Numbered from the stretch's first letter, positions 1-5,163 are shown. The stretch is DNA of 6,639 nucleotides from Paraktedonobacter sp035294465 (GCA_035294465.1 DATGKW010000118.1:1-6639), one strand, 5' to 3'. Program-made: numbers and translations. The notes: generated by a model not told the origin, from the sequence alone.

Positions 1-51
1 CTGCTCAACTTACAGAGCATCCGCGAAGAAGCGCGCAAACATCGCTGGTGA
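1..51 (+). CDS. C-terminal end of an unidentified protein (partial)
   Basis: Frame 1 is open from the left edge for 16 codons and ends with TGA at 49-51, giving the tail LLNLQSIREEARKHRW. The charged, helix-like composition looks like the end of a real protein, but 16 residues are too few to name a family. Frame 2 is also open from the edge, to a TGA at 176-178, but its Lys/Arg/Ala/Ser-rich translation looks like an out-of-frame shadow. If this tail is real, its gene lies 430 bases upstream of the acyl-CoA dehydrogenase gene and is probably not tightly coupled to it. The call could be wrong and the edge could be non-coding. Confidence 0.35.
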   Translation: MLNLQSIREEARKHRW

Positions 52-480
52 GCTGAAAACAAAAACGCGGAAACCACAAAGCGCCAGAAAATCAGCGATG
101 ACAGGGGCCGTCTCGAAAATCGCCCTGGCTTACGGATACAAAGGAGTGATATCAGCAAAATTGCGCCGGTTTTCTTGATTCATACACGTTGAAGACCCTC
201 ATTCTTCTCGAAAACCGGTCTTACTTTTTCGCAAAAGAGGATGGCGCGTTCAACCCCTATCCCTTCTACCGCGACGGCCGCCCTATCCATGCAAGCTCAT
301 CTCGTGGTAGAAGTGTTATTACTGTTCGATTGAGCCCCCGGTCCGGGCTGTTGAATACCACCATCTGCTCGAAGCTTCGTCTCCTCAGATTTCAGTTTGT
401 GGTAAAGTTACAGAGGTGGGGAGCCAGTTCAACCCACCTACAACATAACTGAACACTCAATGCTGAAAGGATAAACGAAG
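52..480. other. Long leader/intergenic region upstream of the dehydrogenase gene
   Basis: I find no convincing gene in these 429 bases. An 87-codon frame opening with TTG at 189 has no ribosome binding site, and its composition is unlike the neighbouring proteins. An orphan Shine-Dalgarno-like AAGGAG sits at 141-146 with no usable start codon at the right distance. A small GC-rich dyad (agccc at 333-337, gggct at 345-349) and a stronger 7-bp dyad at 414-439 are the only structures seen. No good -35/-10 pair was found. The best candidate is an extended -10, TGGTAAAGT at 400-408, which lacks a recognisable -35. Confidence 0.6.
414..439. promoter_or_regulatory. Inverted repeat, possible operator or leader hairpin of the dehydrogenase gene
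   Basis: The arms aggtggg (414-420) and cccacct (433-439) are perfect 7-base inverted repeats separated by 12 bases, so their centres are 19 bases apart, close to two turns of DNA. The repeat lies 42 bases before the ATG. It would start at about the +1 position if the weak extended -10 at 400-408 is used. This suits a dimeric repressor site, as is common for fatty-acid and butyrate metabolism genes, but it could equally be an RNA hairpin or chance. Confidence 0.35.
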
Positions 481-1329
481 ATGACGATTCGGAAAGTAGG
501 AGTTGTCGGCGCTGGATTAATGGGCAGCGGCATCGCACAGACCTGCGCTCAATCTGGCTACGAGACAATTGTGCGCGAGATCGCTCAACCACTACTCGAC
601 AAGGGCATAGGCAATATTCACGCGGCCTGGGAGACAATGGTGAGCAAAGGTAAAATGACGAAGGAACAGGCGACAGAGAGCCAGGCACGCTTGCGCGGAA
701 CGCTCGATCTTACTGAGTTTGCCGATTGCGACCTGGTGATCGAGGCTATCCTCGAAAATATGGAAGAGAAAATTCGTCTCTTCACCACTCTGGATCACCT
801 GCTGAAACCCGAGGCATTCATTCTGACTAACACCTCCTCCCTCAACGTCACTCAGATGGGCGCTGTTACCAGACGGCCGGAGAAGGTTTGTGGTCTGCAT
901 TTCTTTAATCCCGCTCCCGTTATGAAGCTCGTCGAGGTAGTCCAGACGATTTCTACGGCCCCGGAAACTATTGAGGAGATTAAGCATTTTGCCCGCTCGC
1001 TTGGCAAAACGCCTGTGCTGGCGAAAGACACCGCTGGCTTCATCGTTAATTTCTTGCTCATTCCCTATCTCATCGCGGCGATTCGGATGTTGGAGAACGG
1101 TATGGCCTCGCGCGACGATATTGATACAGCAATGAAGCTTGGCTGTGGCTACCCTATGGGACCTTTCACTCTGCTCGACTACGTGGGCCTGGATACAACG
1201 CTCTGGGCTGCCGAGGCCATTTACGAAGAGTATAAAGACCCGCTCTACGCTCCCCCCCCGTTGCTACGCCGCATGGTGCTCTCCGGAATGACCGGGCGCA
1301 AAAGCGGGCGCGGATTCTACGAGTATTAG
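481..1329 (+). CDS. 3-hydroxybutyryl-CoA / 3-hydroxyacyl-CoA dehydrogenase
   Basis: This 282-residue protein has the normal length of stand-alone NAD(P)-dependent 3-hydroxyacyl-CoA dehydrogenases, which interconvert 3-hydroxyacyl-CoA and 3-oxoacyl-CoA in beta-oxidation, butyrate or polyhydroxybutyrate metabolism in the cytoplasm. The N-terminal Rossmann domain (about 1-185) opens with the dinucleotide loop GAGLMGSG at residues 10-17. The catalytic set is present with family spacing: Ser119 in NTSS, His140 in HFFNP, Glu152 in KLVEVV and Asn190 in FIVN. The C-terminal helical domain (about 186-282) carries the CGYPMGPFTLLDYVGLD signature and the usual GRGFYEY end. The start ATG has GAAAGGA at 465-471 with 9-base spacing. 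A long leader with an inverted repeat precedes it, and its stop overlaps the stop of the convergent methyltransferase gene. Names such as hbd, paaH or fadB2 would fit, but no neighbouring pathway genes choose between them. Confidence 0.95.
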   Translation: MTIRKVGVVGAGLMGSGIAQTCAQSGYETIVREIAQPLLDKGIGNIHAAWETMVSKGKMTKEQATESQARLRGTLDLTEFADCDLVIEAILENMEEKIRLFTTLDHLLKPEAFILTNTSSLNVTQMGAVTRRPEKVCGLHFFNPAPVMKLVEVVQTISTAPETIEEIKHFARSLGKTPVLAKDTAGFIVNFLLIPYLIAAIRMLENGMASRDDIDTAMKLGCGYPMGPFTLLDYVGLDTTLWAAEAIYEEYKDPLYAPPPLLRRMVLSGMTGRKSGRGFYEY

Positions 1330-2390
1330 CTGAGCCCTCGCCTTTGTGCGACAAAGAGACTGGCCGGTTGACCGAGCACAACGAGGATCATTTTCCTGGA
1401 AATCTGCCAGCCGTGATGGTGCAGCAGATTCTCCCAGAGCTGGTCCTCACTGGTGAGCGTCACCAGCAGCCCGTTGGAGGCGAGGACACGTCCAAACTCT
1501 GGAAGCAGATCCCTGTAAAGCGCCGTATTGGCTTCGTGGGAGCCAATCTGCTTGCCAAAGGGCAGGTTTGTGATAATCCGGCTGACACTGGAGGATGCGA
1601 GCGGGAGTGAGCGCGCATCCCAGCGCTCCCAGTTCGCTCTGACCCGCGCAGCTCTGGCGTTACGCCGGGCCATTGCCACGGCTTCCTCGCGGATATCTCC
1701 GCCCGAAAGCTCTCTGTACGGGGCCAGCAATGCTCGCTCGATGATAACAGTGCCGGCTCCGCAGAGAGGGTCTATCACGCTATCGTCTGGTGTTGGGCGC
1801 GAAAGAAAAGCCATGGCGGCCGCGACAGATGGCCGCAGAGAGGCCGGCAAGTGCTCTAACTTATACGTCCGGTGGCGCATGCTTGCATCACTCAACCGCA
1901 GGCCGAGCAGCGCCTCACTTCCGTTCAGCCAGAGCCAGAATTCAACATCTGCGTTATCAGCCACAGCCTGCATCTCGCGTGGCAGGACCCGTGAGAGGGC
2001 ATCGCTAAAGGCCCCGCCGGCATCTACCCGCCGAAACTCGTGCGCTCCCTGCTTCTGGCTAATGACGCGCCAGCTACGCGGCCTCCCGCTGTGATGAACC
2101 TCCTGCCAGACAGCCAGCGCTCCTCCGATGTCTGCGTTGAGCGCGGCGCTATGCAGGACGCGCAGAGCATCACGCCCGCGCCCCAGTTTTGTGATATGCG
2201 CGAGTGTGACGAAAATATCCTCTGTAGTCCGTAATGCTAAAAGCTTCACCGGCGGCTCCGCTGTGCGGAAAACAACGATCCCTCGTGAGAATTTGAGCAA
2301 TTCAGCATCCGGTGTATGCTCGCGAAGCTCGCTAAAAGCGGTGGTTTCCAGACCGGGCATGGTCATAGCATAGAAAGAAAAAGGTGCCAT
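1326..2390 (-). CDS. THUMP domain class I SAM-dependent RNA guanine-N2 methyltransferase (Trm14/THUMPD3-like)
   Basis: The 354-residue protein has a THUMP-type RNA-binding N-terminal half (about 1-165) and a Rossmann methyltransferase domain (about 185-350). Visible motifs are the family linker RHRTYKLEHLPASLRPSVAA (172-191), motif I DPLCGAGTVIIE (207-218), an acidic loop GGDI (230-233), Asp258 in the RWDA segment, and motif IV NLPFGKQIGS (275-284). The Leu in NLPFG, rather than the usual NPPY/F, matches the eukaryotic THUMPD2/3 form (D-x-P-F-G). The likely reaction is m2G formation in tRNA or rRNA; the exact target cannot be read from sequence. The ATG at 2390 has no Shine-Dalgarno but sits immediately downstream of a consensus -10, suggesting a leaderless message. 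An internal ATG (Met9 or Met11) is possible, but no ribosome binding site supports it either. The gene is convergent with the dehydrogenase, with a 4-base overlap. Confidence 0.88.
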   Translation of the reverse strand: MAPFSFYAMTMPGLETTAFSELREHTPDAELLKFSRGIVVFRTAEPPVKLLALRTTEDIFVTLAHITKLGRGRDALRVLHSAALNADIGGALAVWQEVHHSGRPRSWRVISQKQGAHEFRRVDAGGAFSDALSRVLPREMQAVADNADVEFWLWLNGSEALLGLRLSDASMRHRTYKLEHLPASLRPSVAAAMAFLSRPTPDDSVIDPLCGAGTVIIERALLAPYRELSGGDIREEAVAMARRNARAARVRANWERWDARSLPLASSSVSRIITNLPFGKQIGSHEANTALYRDLLPEFGRVLASNGLLVTLTSEDQLWENLLHHHGWQISRKMILVVLGQPASLFVAQRRGLS

Positions 2391-2397
2391 GCGTCCT

Positions 2398-2403
2398 ATT
2401 ATA
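2398..2403 (-). promoter_or_regulatory. -10 element of the THUMP methyltransferase gene (leaderless)
   Basis: Read on the minus strand, positions 2403 to 2398 are a perfect TATAAT. The expected transcription start, about 7 bases further on, falls at 2391-2390, which is the A of the ATG itself. The -35 position at the usual 17-base spacing (2421-2426, CGCTTT on this strand) is poor, so an activator or a non-canonical -35 contact may be needed. Confidence 0.5.
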
Positions 2404-2427
2404 GCTTACGCAGGAATAGAAAAGCGC

Positions 2428-2472
2428 GAATCAGGTATCTCACTGAGGCAAAATCGGGTAAGCACCTGATTC
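2428..2472. promoter_or_regulatory. 9-bp inverted repeat between the divergent promoters
   Basis: The arms gaatcaggt (2428-2436) and acctgattc (2464-2472) are perfect inverted repeats with 27 bases between them. The right arm overlaps the -35 hexamer of the rightward promoter. The left arm begins two bases beyond the expected -35 position of the leftward promoter. This placement suits a regulator binding both arms, or two dimers, and acting on both divergent genes. Confidence 0.45.
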
Positions 2473-2499
2473 ACAAAGGCTTGCCAGAGGGCTTATAGT
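2470..2499 (+). promoter_or_regulatory. Sigma-70-type promoter for the cupredoxin gene
   Basis: TTCACA (2470-2475, 5 of 6 consensus) is followed after 18 bases by TATAGT (2494-2499, 5 of 6). Transcription would start near 2506 and leave an untranslated leader of about 147 bases before the ATG at 2653. That leader contains the palindrome at 2579-2597. The assignment to the cupredoxin gene is inferred from orientation; no closer promoter was found. Confidence 0.5.
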
Positions 2500-2578
2500 A
2501 TGGGTTGAAATGAAAATCGGCCTTTTCGCCGCTTGAAAATACCCTACGCCTGGCAAACGCGCAAAAACGCCTGCACCG

Positions 2579-2597
2579 CCAAAACAGGCTGTTTTGG
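2579..2597. repeat. 19-bp palindrome in the cupredoxin leader
   Basis: The sequence ccaaaacaggctgttttgg has perfect 8-base arms (2579-2586 and 2590-2597) around the centre ggc. It ends 55 bases before the start codon. As DNA it resembles an operator for a dimeric regulator. As RNA the 3-base loop gives a tight hairpin that could pause or shield the leader. It has no following T-tract, so it is not a good terminator. Confidence 0.5.
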
Positions 2598-2652
2598 ATG
2601 CTCATCCGACGAAACGGCAGGGGTATTTCCAATAGACTACCTGAGAGGTTTT

Positions 2653-3108
2653 ATGATCATGGCTAATAAAAGAAGTCGGCTGCTGATGTTGTTCTTCACT
2701 CTATTTGCTCTCGGCAGCATCCTCCTGGCGGCCTGTGCCCGCCCAGGCACAGCCAGCACCAGCGCCAGCAGTAGCAATTCATCCACACCCGCGTCCAGCA
2801 GTACTTCCTGCCCAAGCGGGACTACAGTCACGACAGGCTTGAGCAATTTCAATCAATCCTGTATCACCCTTAGTAAAGGCGGGACGCTCAAAATTGCTCC
2901 AGGTCAGGGTTCCGCTTACCATATGCTCGATTATGGTCAGTGGAATGGCTCTACACAACAGCCCGCTACTCCAGCCAATGCGCCGGCCCTGAAGAATCTG
3001 ACTCTGACCACATCGCCTGTGAACATCGGCCCATTCACAACCGCCGGAACATACCACATTTATTGTACCGTCCATCAGGGTATGAATTTAACGGTGATCG
3101 TCAAATAA
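2653..3108 (+). CDS. Cupredoxin-domain (type 1 copper, plastocyanin/amicyanin-like) lipoprotein
   Basis: The 151-residue protein begins with basic residues (KRSR at 6-9) and a hydrophobic stretch, then the lipobox LLAAC ending at Cys28, so it is predicted to be exported and lipid-anchored outside the membrane. A Ser/Thr/Ala-rich linker (about 31-58) leads to a single beta-barrel cupredoxin domain (about 59-151). The type 1 copper ligands are visible: His90 (in AYHML) and the C-terminal loop YCTVHQGM with Cys138, His141 and Met144, the short CxxHxxM form of amicyanin-like proteins. Its role is probably one-electron transfer or copper handling; no partner oxidase or reductase is nearby. The frame is open upstream to an ATG at 2533, but that extension would bury the signal sequence. 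GAGAGG at 2643-2648 supports the ATG at 2653 (4-base gap) or at 2659 (10-base gap). Confidence 0.88.
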   Translation: MIMANKRSRLLMLFFTLFALGSILLAACARPGTASTSASSSNSSTPASSSTSCPSGTTVTTGLSNFNQSCITLSKGGTLKIAPGQGSAYHMLDYGQWNGSTQQPATPANAPALKNLTLTTSPVNIGPFTTAGTYHIYCTVHQGMNLTVIVK

Positions 3109-3135
3109 AGAGGGGATGTTGCTAGTAAACAAAGA

Positions 3136-3223
3136 AGGAAAGGGCGATAGTTCAGAAAAACGTAGCATACGCCTGAAAGTATCTATCGTCCTTTCCTCTG
3201 TTTCAGGCAAGCAGAGAGGAAAG
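3136..3223 (+). other. Competing RNA stems downstream of the cupredoxin gene
   Basis: Segment 3136-3150 (aggaaagggcgatag) pairs with 3183-3197 (ctatcgtcctttcct) over 15 pairs with one G-U; an inner ttcag/ctgaa pairing (3151-3155 with 3173-3177) extends it. The same region can refold: gcctgaaa (3171-3178) pairs with tttcaggc (3201-3208), and ctttcctct (3191-3199) pairs with agaggaaag (3215-3223). These two alternative stems interlock as an H-type pseudoknot and exclude the first hairpin. No T-tract follows the first hairpin directly. Possible roles are 3'-end protection, attenuation or a small RNA; none is shown. Confidence 0.4.
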
Positions 3224-3264
3224 ATCAACTTCCGTAGTACTTTGCAGTTGAGTTAGGAAAGAAG

Positions 3265-3300
3265 AAATAGGAATGTTGGCATGCCTATTTGGCTTTTTTT
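3265..3300 (+). terminator. Weak intrinsic-terminator-like hairpin with T7 run
   Basis: The arms aaatagg (3265-3271) and cctattt (3284-3290) form a 7-bp stem with a 12-base loop, followed after three bases by seven T residues (3294-3300). The stem is AT-rich and so weak. It would end transcripts coming from the cupredoxin gene. Confidence 0.4.
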
Positions 3301-3317
3301 CTGGTCCCATGTATTAT
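3290..3317 (+). promoter_or_regulatory. Candidate promoter for the small acidic protein gene
   Basis: TTGGCT (3290-3295, 4 of 6 consensus) lies 16 bases before TATTAT (3312-3317, 5 of 6). Transcription would begin near 3324 and give a leader of about 130 bases. The -35 overlaps the tail of the terminator-like structure. The match is modest and may be chance. Confidence 0.3.
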
Positions 3318-3454
3318 GGATGTAGATAGAAAGAGGCTGCGAGGATCGCTCTCTACCAGAGCAGACAAAGCAGTGAAACGTGTAACTCATTTCTGAAGGT
3401 CATCGTATTACTATAGAAACATGTTTGAGTAGCGAGAGTCGTCAGAAAGAGGTA

Positions 3455-3721
3455 ATGGCGAAGAAGATCGTTTCTTTCGATTCAAAAGCCTTGAAACTTA
3501 TTGAAGGGGTAGCGACCATGACAACTGCATCTGCAACACCTGAAACCAAACTTCATCGAGCGTTAGAGCTGGTCGGCTCAATCGATCCAGAGATTGAGGA
3601 ATCGTATGCTTCTCTTGAAGAGCAGATTCTGGCCCAGGCACTTGAGAACGTCGAGCTGGCCGAACGCCGCCTGCGCGAAATTCAGGAATTGATGGGAGAC
3701 CTTCCCGCCGTTCTGGCCTGA
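3455..3721 (+). CDS. Small acidic helical protein of unknown function
   Basis: I do not recognise this 88-residue product. It has a short basic start (MAKK), then an acidic, Glu- and Leu-rich second half (about 35-80) that is almost surely helical, with heptad-like stretches such as EEQILAQALENVELAERRLR that could form a coiled coil. There is no signal peptide, membrane segment or cysteine. The start is uncertain. The ATG at 3455 has purine-rich AGAAAGAGG only 2 bases away. The ATG at 3518 (67 residues) has GAAGGGG at 8 bases, a better ribosome binding site. A TTG at 3425 is also in frame. The gene stands alone, with terminator-like structures on both sides, so it is probably its own transcription unit. 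Normal codon use and the strong terminator right after the stop support a real gene. Confidence 0.6.
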   Translation: MAKKIVSFDSKALKLIEGVATMTTASATPETKLHRALELVGSIDPEIEESYASLEEQILAQALENVELAERRLREIQELMGDLPAVLA

Positions 3722-3749
3722 AACCGCAGGCGTTGCAGAAGGCTCTCTC

Positions 3750-3788
3750 CCTACCTTTCCCTACCCTTTTTCAAGGTAGGTTTTTTTT
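3750..3788 (+). terminator. Strong intrinsic terminator of the small gene
   Basis: The arms cctacctt (3750-3757) and aaggtagg (3773-3780) form a perfect 8-bp stem, followed at once by eight T residues (3781-3788). A second copy of cctacc at 3760-3765 can pair with ggtagg (3775-3780) as a tighter hairpin with a 9-base loop. Either form is a good terminator, 28 bases after the stop of the small gene. It also blocks read-through into the hydrolase remnant. Confidence 0.85.
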
Positions 3789-3789
3789 A

Positions 3790-4278
3790 CCTTTTTGCGG
3801 AGCGGATGCATTCGCCAACTGGAAAAGTGTCATCTTCCGTCACCTATTGTCACCGTTCGTTCGCACGAGCGTGCAAACCGGGCAGATTCCCCAGCGCCCG
3901 GTGCTAAACATAGCCGCCGATCAGCAGGTCCCGCTTCCGATGAGGCAATTCTTCGCAGGGGCGTTCAATCTTGCGTACAACCAGTTCTGGGCAGGAGAAC
4001 TGCAAGTAAGCCCTACCACGCTGATCCAGGAGTATAGTAGTCCGGTGCTGCTGCTGCAAGGGACGAGCGACCCGAACGTATTCGCCAATCAGGATATGCC
4101 CCTGCTTGAGCAGGCGTTAGCCCAGCGCCCACACGATGATCACTTCCCCCTCCTGGTGCCCGGTGCCAGCCACTATCTGAAAGTGATAACCGCGAGCAAT
4201 GCAGGTGGAACTACTGGTCCTATCGCTTCGCTGGTGCTGTCCACCCTGCCATCCTGGCTGAATCAGAAGCTGGGATAA
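3790..4278 (+). pseudogene. C-terminal fragment of an alpha/beta hydrolase (5'-truncated remnant)
   Basis: The open frame ending at 4278 encodes the last part of a serine alpha/beta hydrolase. It shows the strand SSPVLLLQG followed by TSDPNVF with the catalytic Asp codon at 4069-4071, and VPGASHYLK with the catalytic His codon at 4171-4173. The nucleophile-elbow GxSxG and the oxyanion half, normally well over 100 residues upstream, are absent from this frame and were not seen in the preceding sequence. Recognisable protein-like sequence begins near 3830-3850. The frame's only distant ATG (3733) lies before the strong terminator at 3750-3788, and no ribosome binding site or promoter is visible. 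It is therefore most likely a deletion remnant. A short protein starting at the internal ATG 3940 cannot be ruled out but would lack a nucleophile. The full-length family member could have been an esterase or peptidase. Confidence 0.7.
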
Positions 4279-4314
4279 TGCCTTCTATTGGAACAACAAT
4301 CGACCAGAGAGGAT

Positions 4315-4350
4315 AGTGCCGGGAGCAGGCTATTCGCTGCTCCCGGCACT
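4315..4350. terminator. Perfect 14-bp hairpin between convergent gene ends
   Basis: The arms 4315-4328 (agtgccgggagcag) and 4337-4350 (ctgctcccggcact) match perfectly around an 8-base loop. The hairpin starts 4 bases after the YceI stop on the minus strand and 36 bases after the hydrolase-remnant stop on the plus strand. No clear T-run follows on either side, so it may act as a bidirectional transcription barrier or 3'-end stabiliser rather than a classic intrinsic terminator. Confidence 0.7.
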
Positions 4351-4354
4351 TCAC

Positions 4355-4876
4355 TTATCTCTGGAGCGCCTCAATAAATAATTCGATGCGCGCCTCATTT
4401 CCCACAAGAGCCACCCCCTCCACCACTGCATTGAAATACATGGCAAAGTCCCGACGATTAATGACTGCGGTTGCGTGGAGGCCCACGCGCCATCCCTGCG
4501 TCTCTACGTCGCGCGTATACCCCATATACTTGGCGTAAAACGTCACCGGGCGCGTCACCCCATGCAAAGACAGGTTTCCCATTACCCTGCTGGTAGTCTC
4601 TCCTGTCGGCTCAACAGCAGTGCTCTCAAAAGCAATGGTTGGATACCTCACGGCGTCAAAGAAGTCAGCCGAACGCAAATGACCATCCCTGGCCGGGACG
4701 CCGGTATCGATGCTAGCAACATTTACCTGAGCCTTGACCCAGGAGTTTTCCGGGTGCAGAGTATCTAAATGCAGCGTTCCATGCACCTCTTTGAAACGCC
4801 CTTTCACAATGCTGATTTTGAGATGCACCACGGAAAATTCGACCAGGGTATGAAACGGATCAATTTCCCAGGCCAT
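4355..4876 (-). CDS. YceI-family lipocalin-like protein, cytoplasmic form
   Basis: The 173-residue protein spans the whole YceI domain, an eight-stranded beta-barrel that binds long isoprenoid or fatty amphiphiles in family members of known structure. Signatures are WEIDPFHTLVEFSVVHL at residues 3-19, KGRF (25-28), SIDTG and RDGHLRSADFFDAVRYPTIAF (from 55 to 83), LHGVTRP (104-110) and INRRDFAM (139-146). There is no signal peptide, so this form is probably cytoplasmic, unlike the periplasmic E. coli protein. The start is chosen at 4876 because AAGGAGGAG (4889-4881) lies about 6 bases upstream and the domain begins at residue 3. The frame remains open to an ATG at 4987, but that extra 37-residue, Ser/Thr/Arg-rich stretch has no ribosome binding site. 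The physiological ligand is unknown; the domain also occurs in stress- and quinone-linked proteins. Confidence 0.93.
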   Translation of the reverse strand: MAWEIDPFHTLVEFSVVHLKISIVKGRFKEVHGTLHLDTLHPENSWVKAQVNVASIDTGVPARDGHLRSADFFDAVRYPTIAFESTAVEPTGETTSRVMGNLSLHGVTRPVTFYAKYMGYTRDVETQGWRVGLHATAVINRRDFAMYFNAVVEGVALVGNEARIELFIEALQR

Positions 4877-4880
4877 ACGT

Positions 4881-4889
4881 CTCCTCCTT
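4881..4889 (-). promoter_or_regulatory. Shine-Dalgarno site deciding the YceI start
   Basis: On the minus strand AAGGAGGAG reads from 4889 to 4881. The AGGAGG core ends 6 bases before the ATG at 4876-4874. This is the best ribosome binding site in the window and rules strongly for the 173-residue form over the 210-residue one. Confidence 0.85.
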
Positions 4890-5163
4890 GTCGTATGTGA
4901 AGAGGTCTTGCGGATGCTGACGAGGGGCGATACAGAGTGAGTCTGAACCTCATCGTTCACAGCAGGCGCAAATTCAGGTGCAAACACGGCTTCCAGAAGA
5001 AAACACGGAGATGCCTTCCCTGAACGAAGCGAAACGCCCTGACCTGCCTCTTCGTGAGTATATCCGCATGCATGCGCGAATGCAAGAGTTTCCTCACGAA
5101 AAGGCTATCGCCGGATGGAATTATTCCAGCGTGGACCTGGCTTTCTCTCTGGTCTTACTAGAA

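Larger units (their letters stand above)
3109..3454. other. Structured spacer between the cupredoxin gene and the small gene
   Basis: No gene is evident here. The spacer holds a long imperfect hairpin and competing stems (3136-3223), a weak terminator-like hairpin with a T7 run (3265-3300), a candidate promoter (3290-3317) and then about 110 bases of plain leader. A second -10-like TATAGA at 3412-3417 lacks a believable -35. Confidence 0.6.

Noticed and set aside
2..178. 58-codon frame open from the left edge
   Set aside because: The Lys/Arg/Ser/Ala-rich translation does not look like a protein tail; the shorter frame ending at 51 is more natural.
189..452. 87-codon frame opening with TTG in the left intergenic region
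   Set aside because: It has no Shine-Dalgarno, a rare start codon, Ser/Arg-rich shadow-like composition and no recognisable family.
592..987. 131-codon minus-strand frame
   Set aside because: It lies within the dehydrogenase gene on the opposite strand, with no motif or ribosome binding site.
1528..2094. 188-codon plus-strand frame
   Set aside because: It is antisense to the THUMP methyltransferase and is Ser/Arg/Ala-rich, as expected of a shadow frame.
2533..2652. N-terminal extension of the cupredoxin to the ATG at 2533
   Set aside because: It would put 40 hydrophilic residues before the lipoprotein signal and run through the palindrome; no ribosome binding site was seen.
3136..3223. Miniature inverted-repeat transposable element
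   Set aside because: The repeats are uneven, no target-site duplication is visible at the flanks, and competing stems fit an RNA structure better.
4877..4987. N-terminal extension of the YceI protein to the ATG at 4987
   Set aside because: The extension lacks a ribosome binding site and a signal peptide, while the internal start at 4876 has a near-perfect one and matches the domain boundary.
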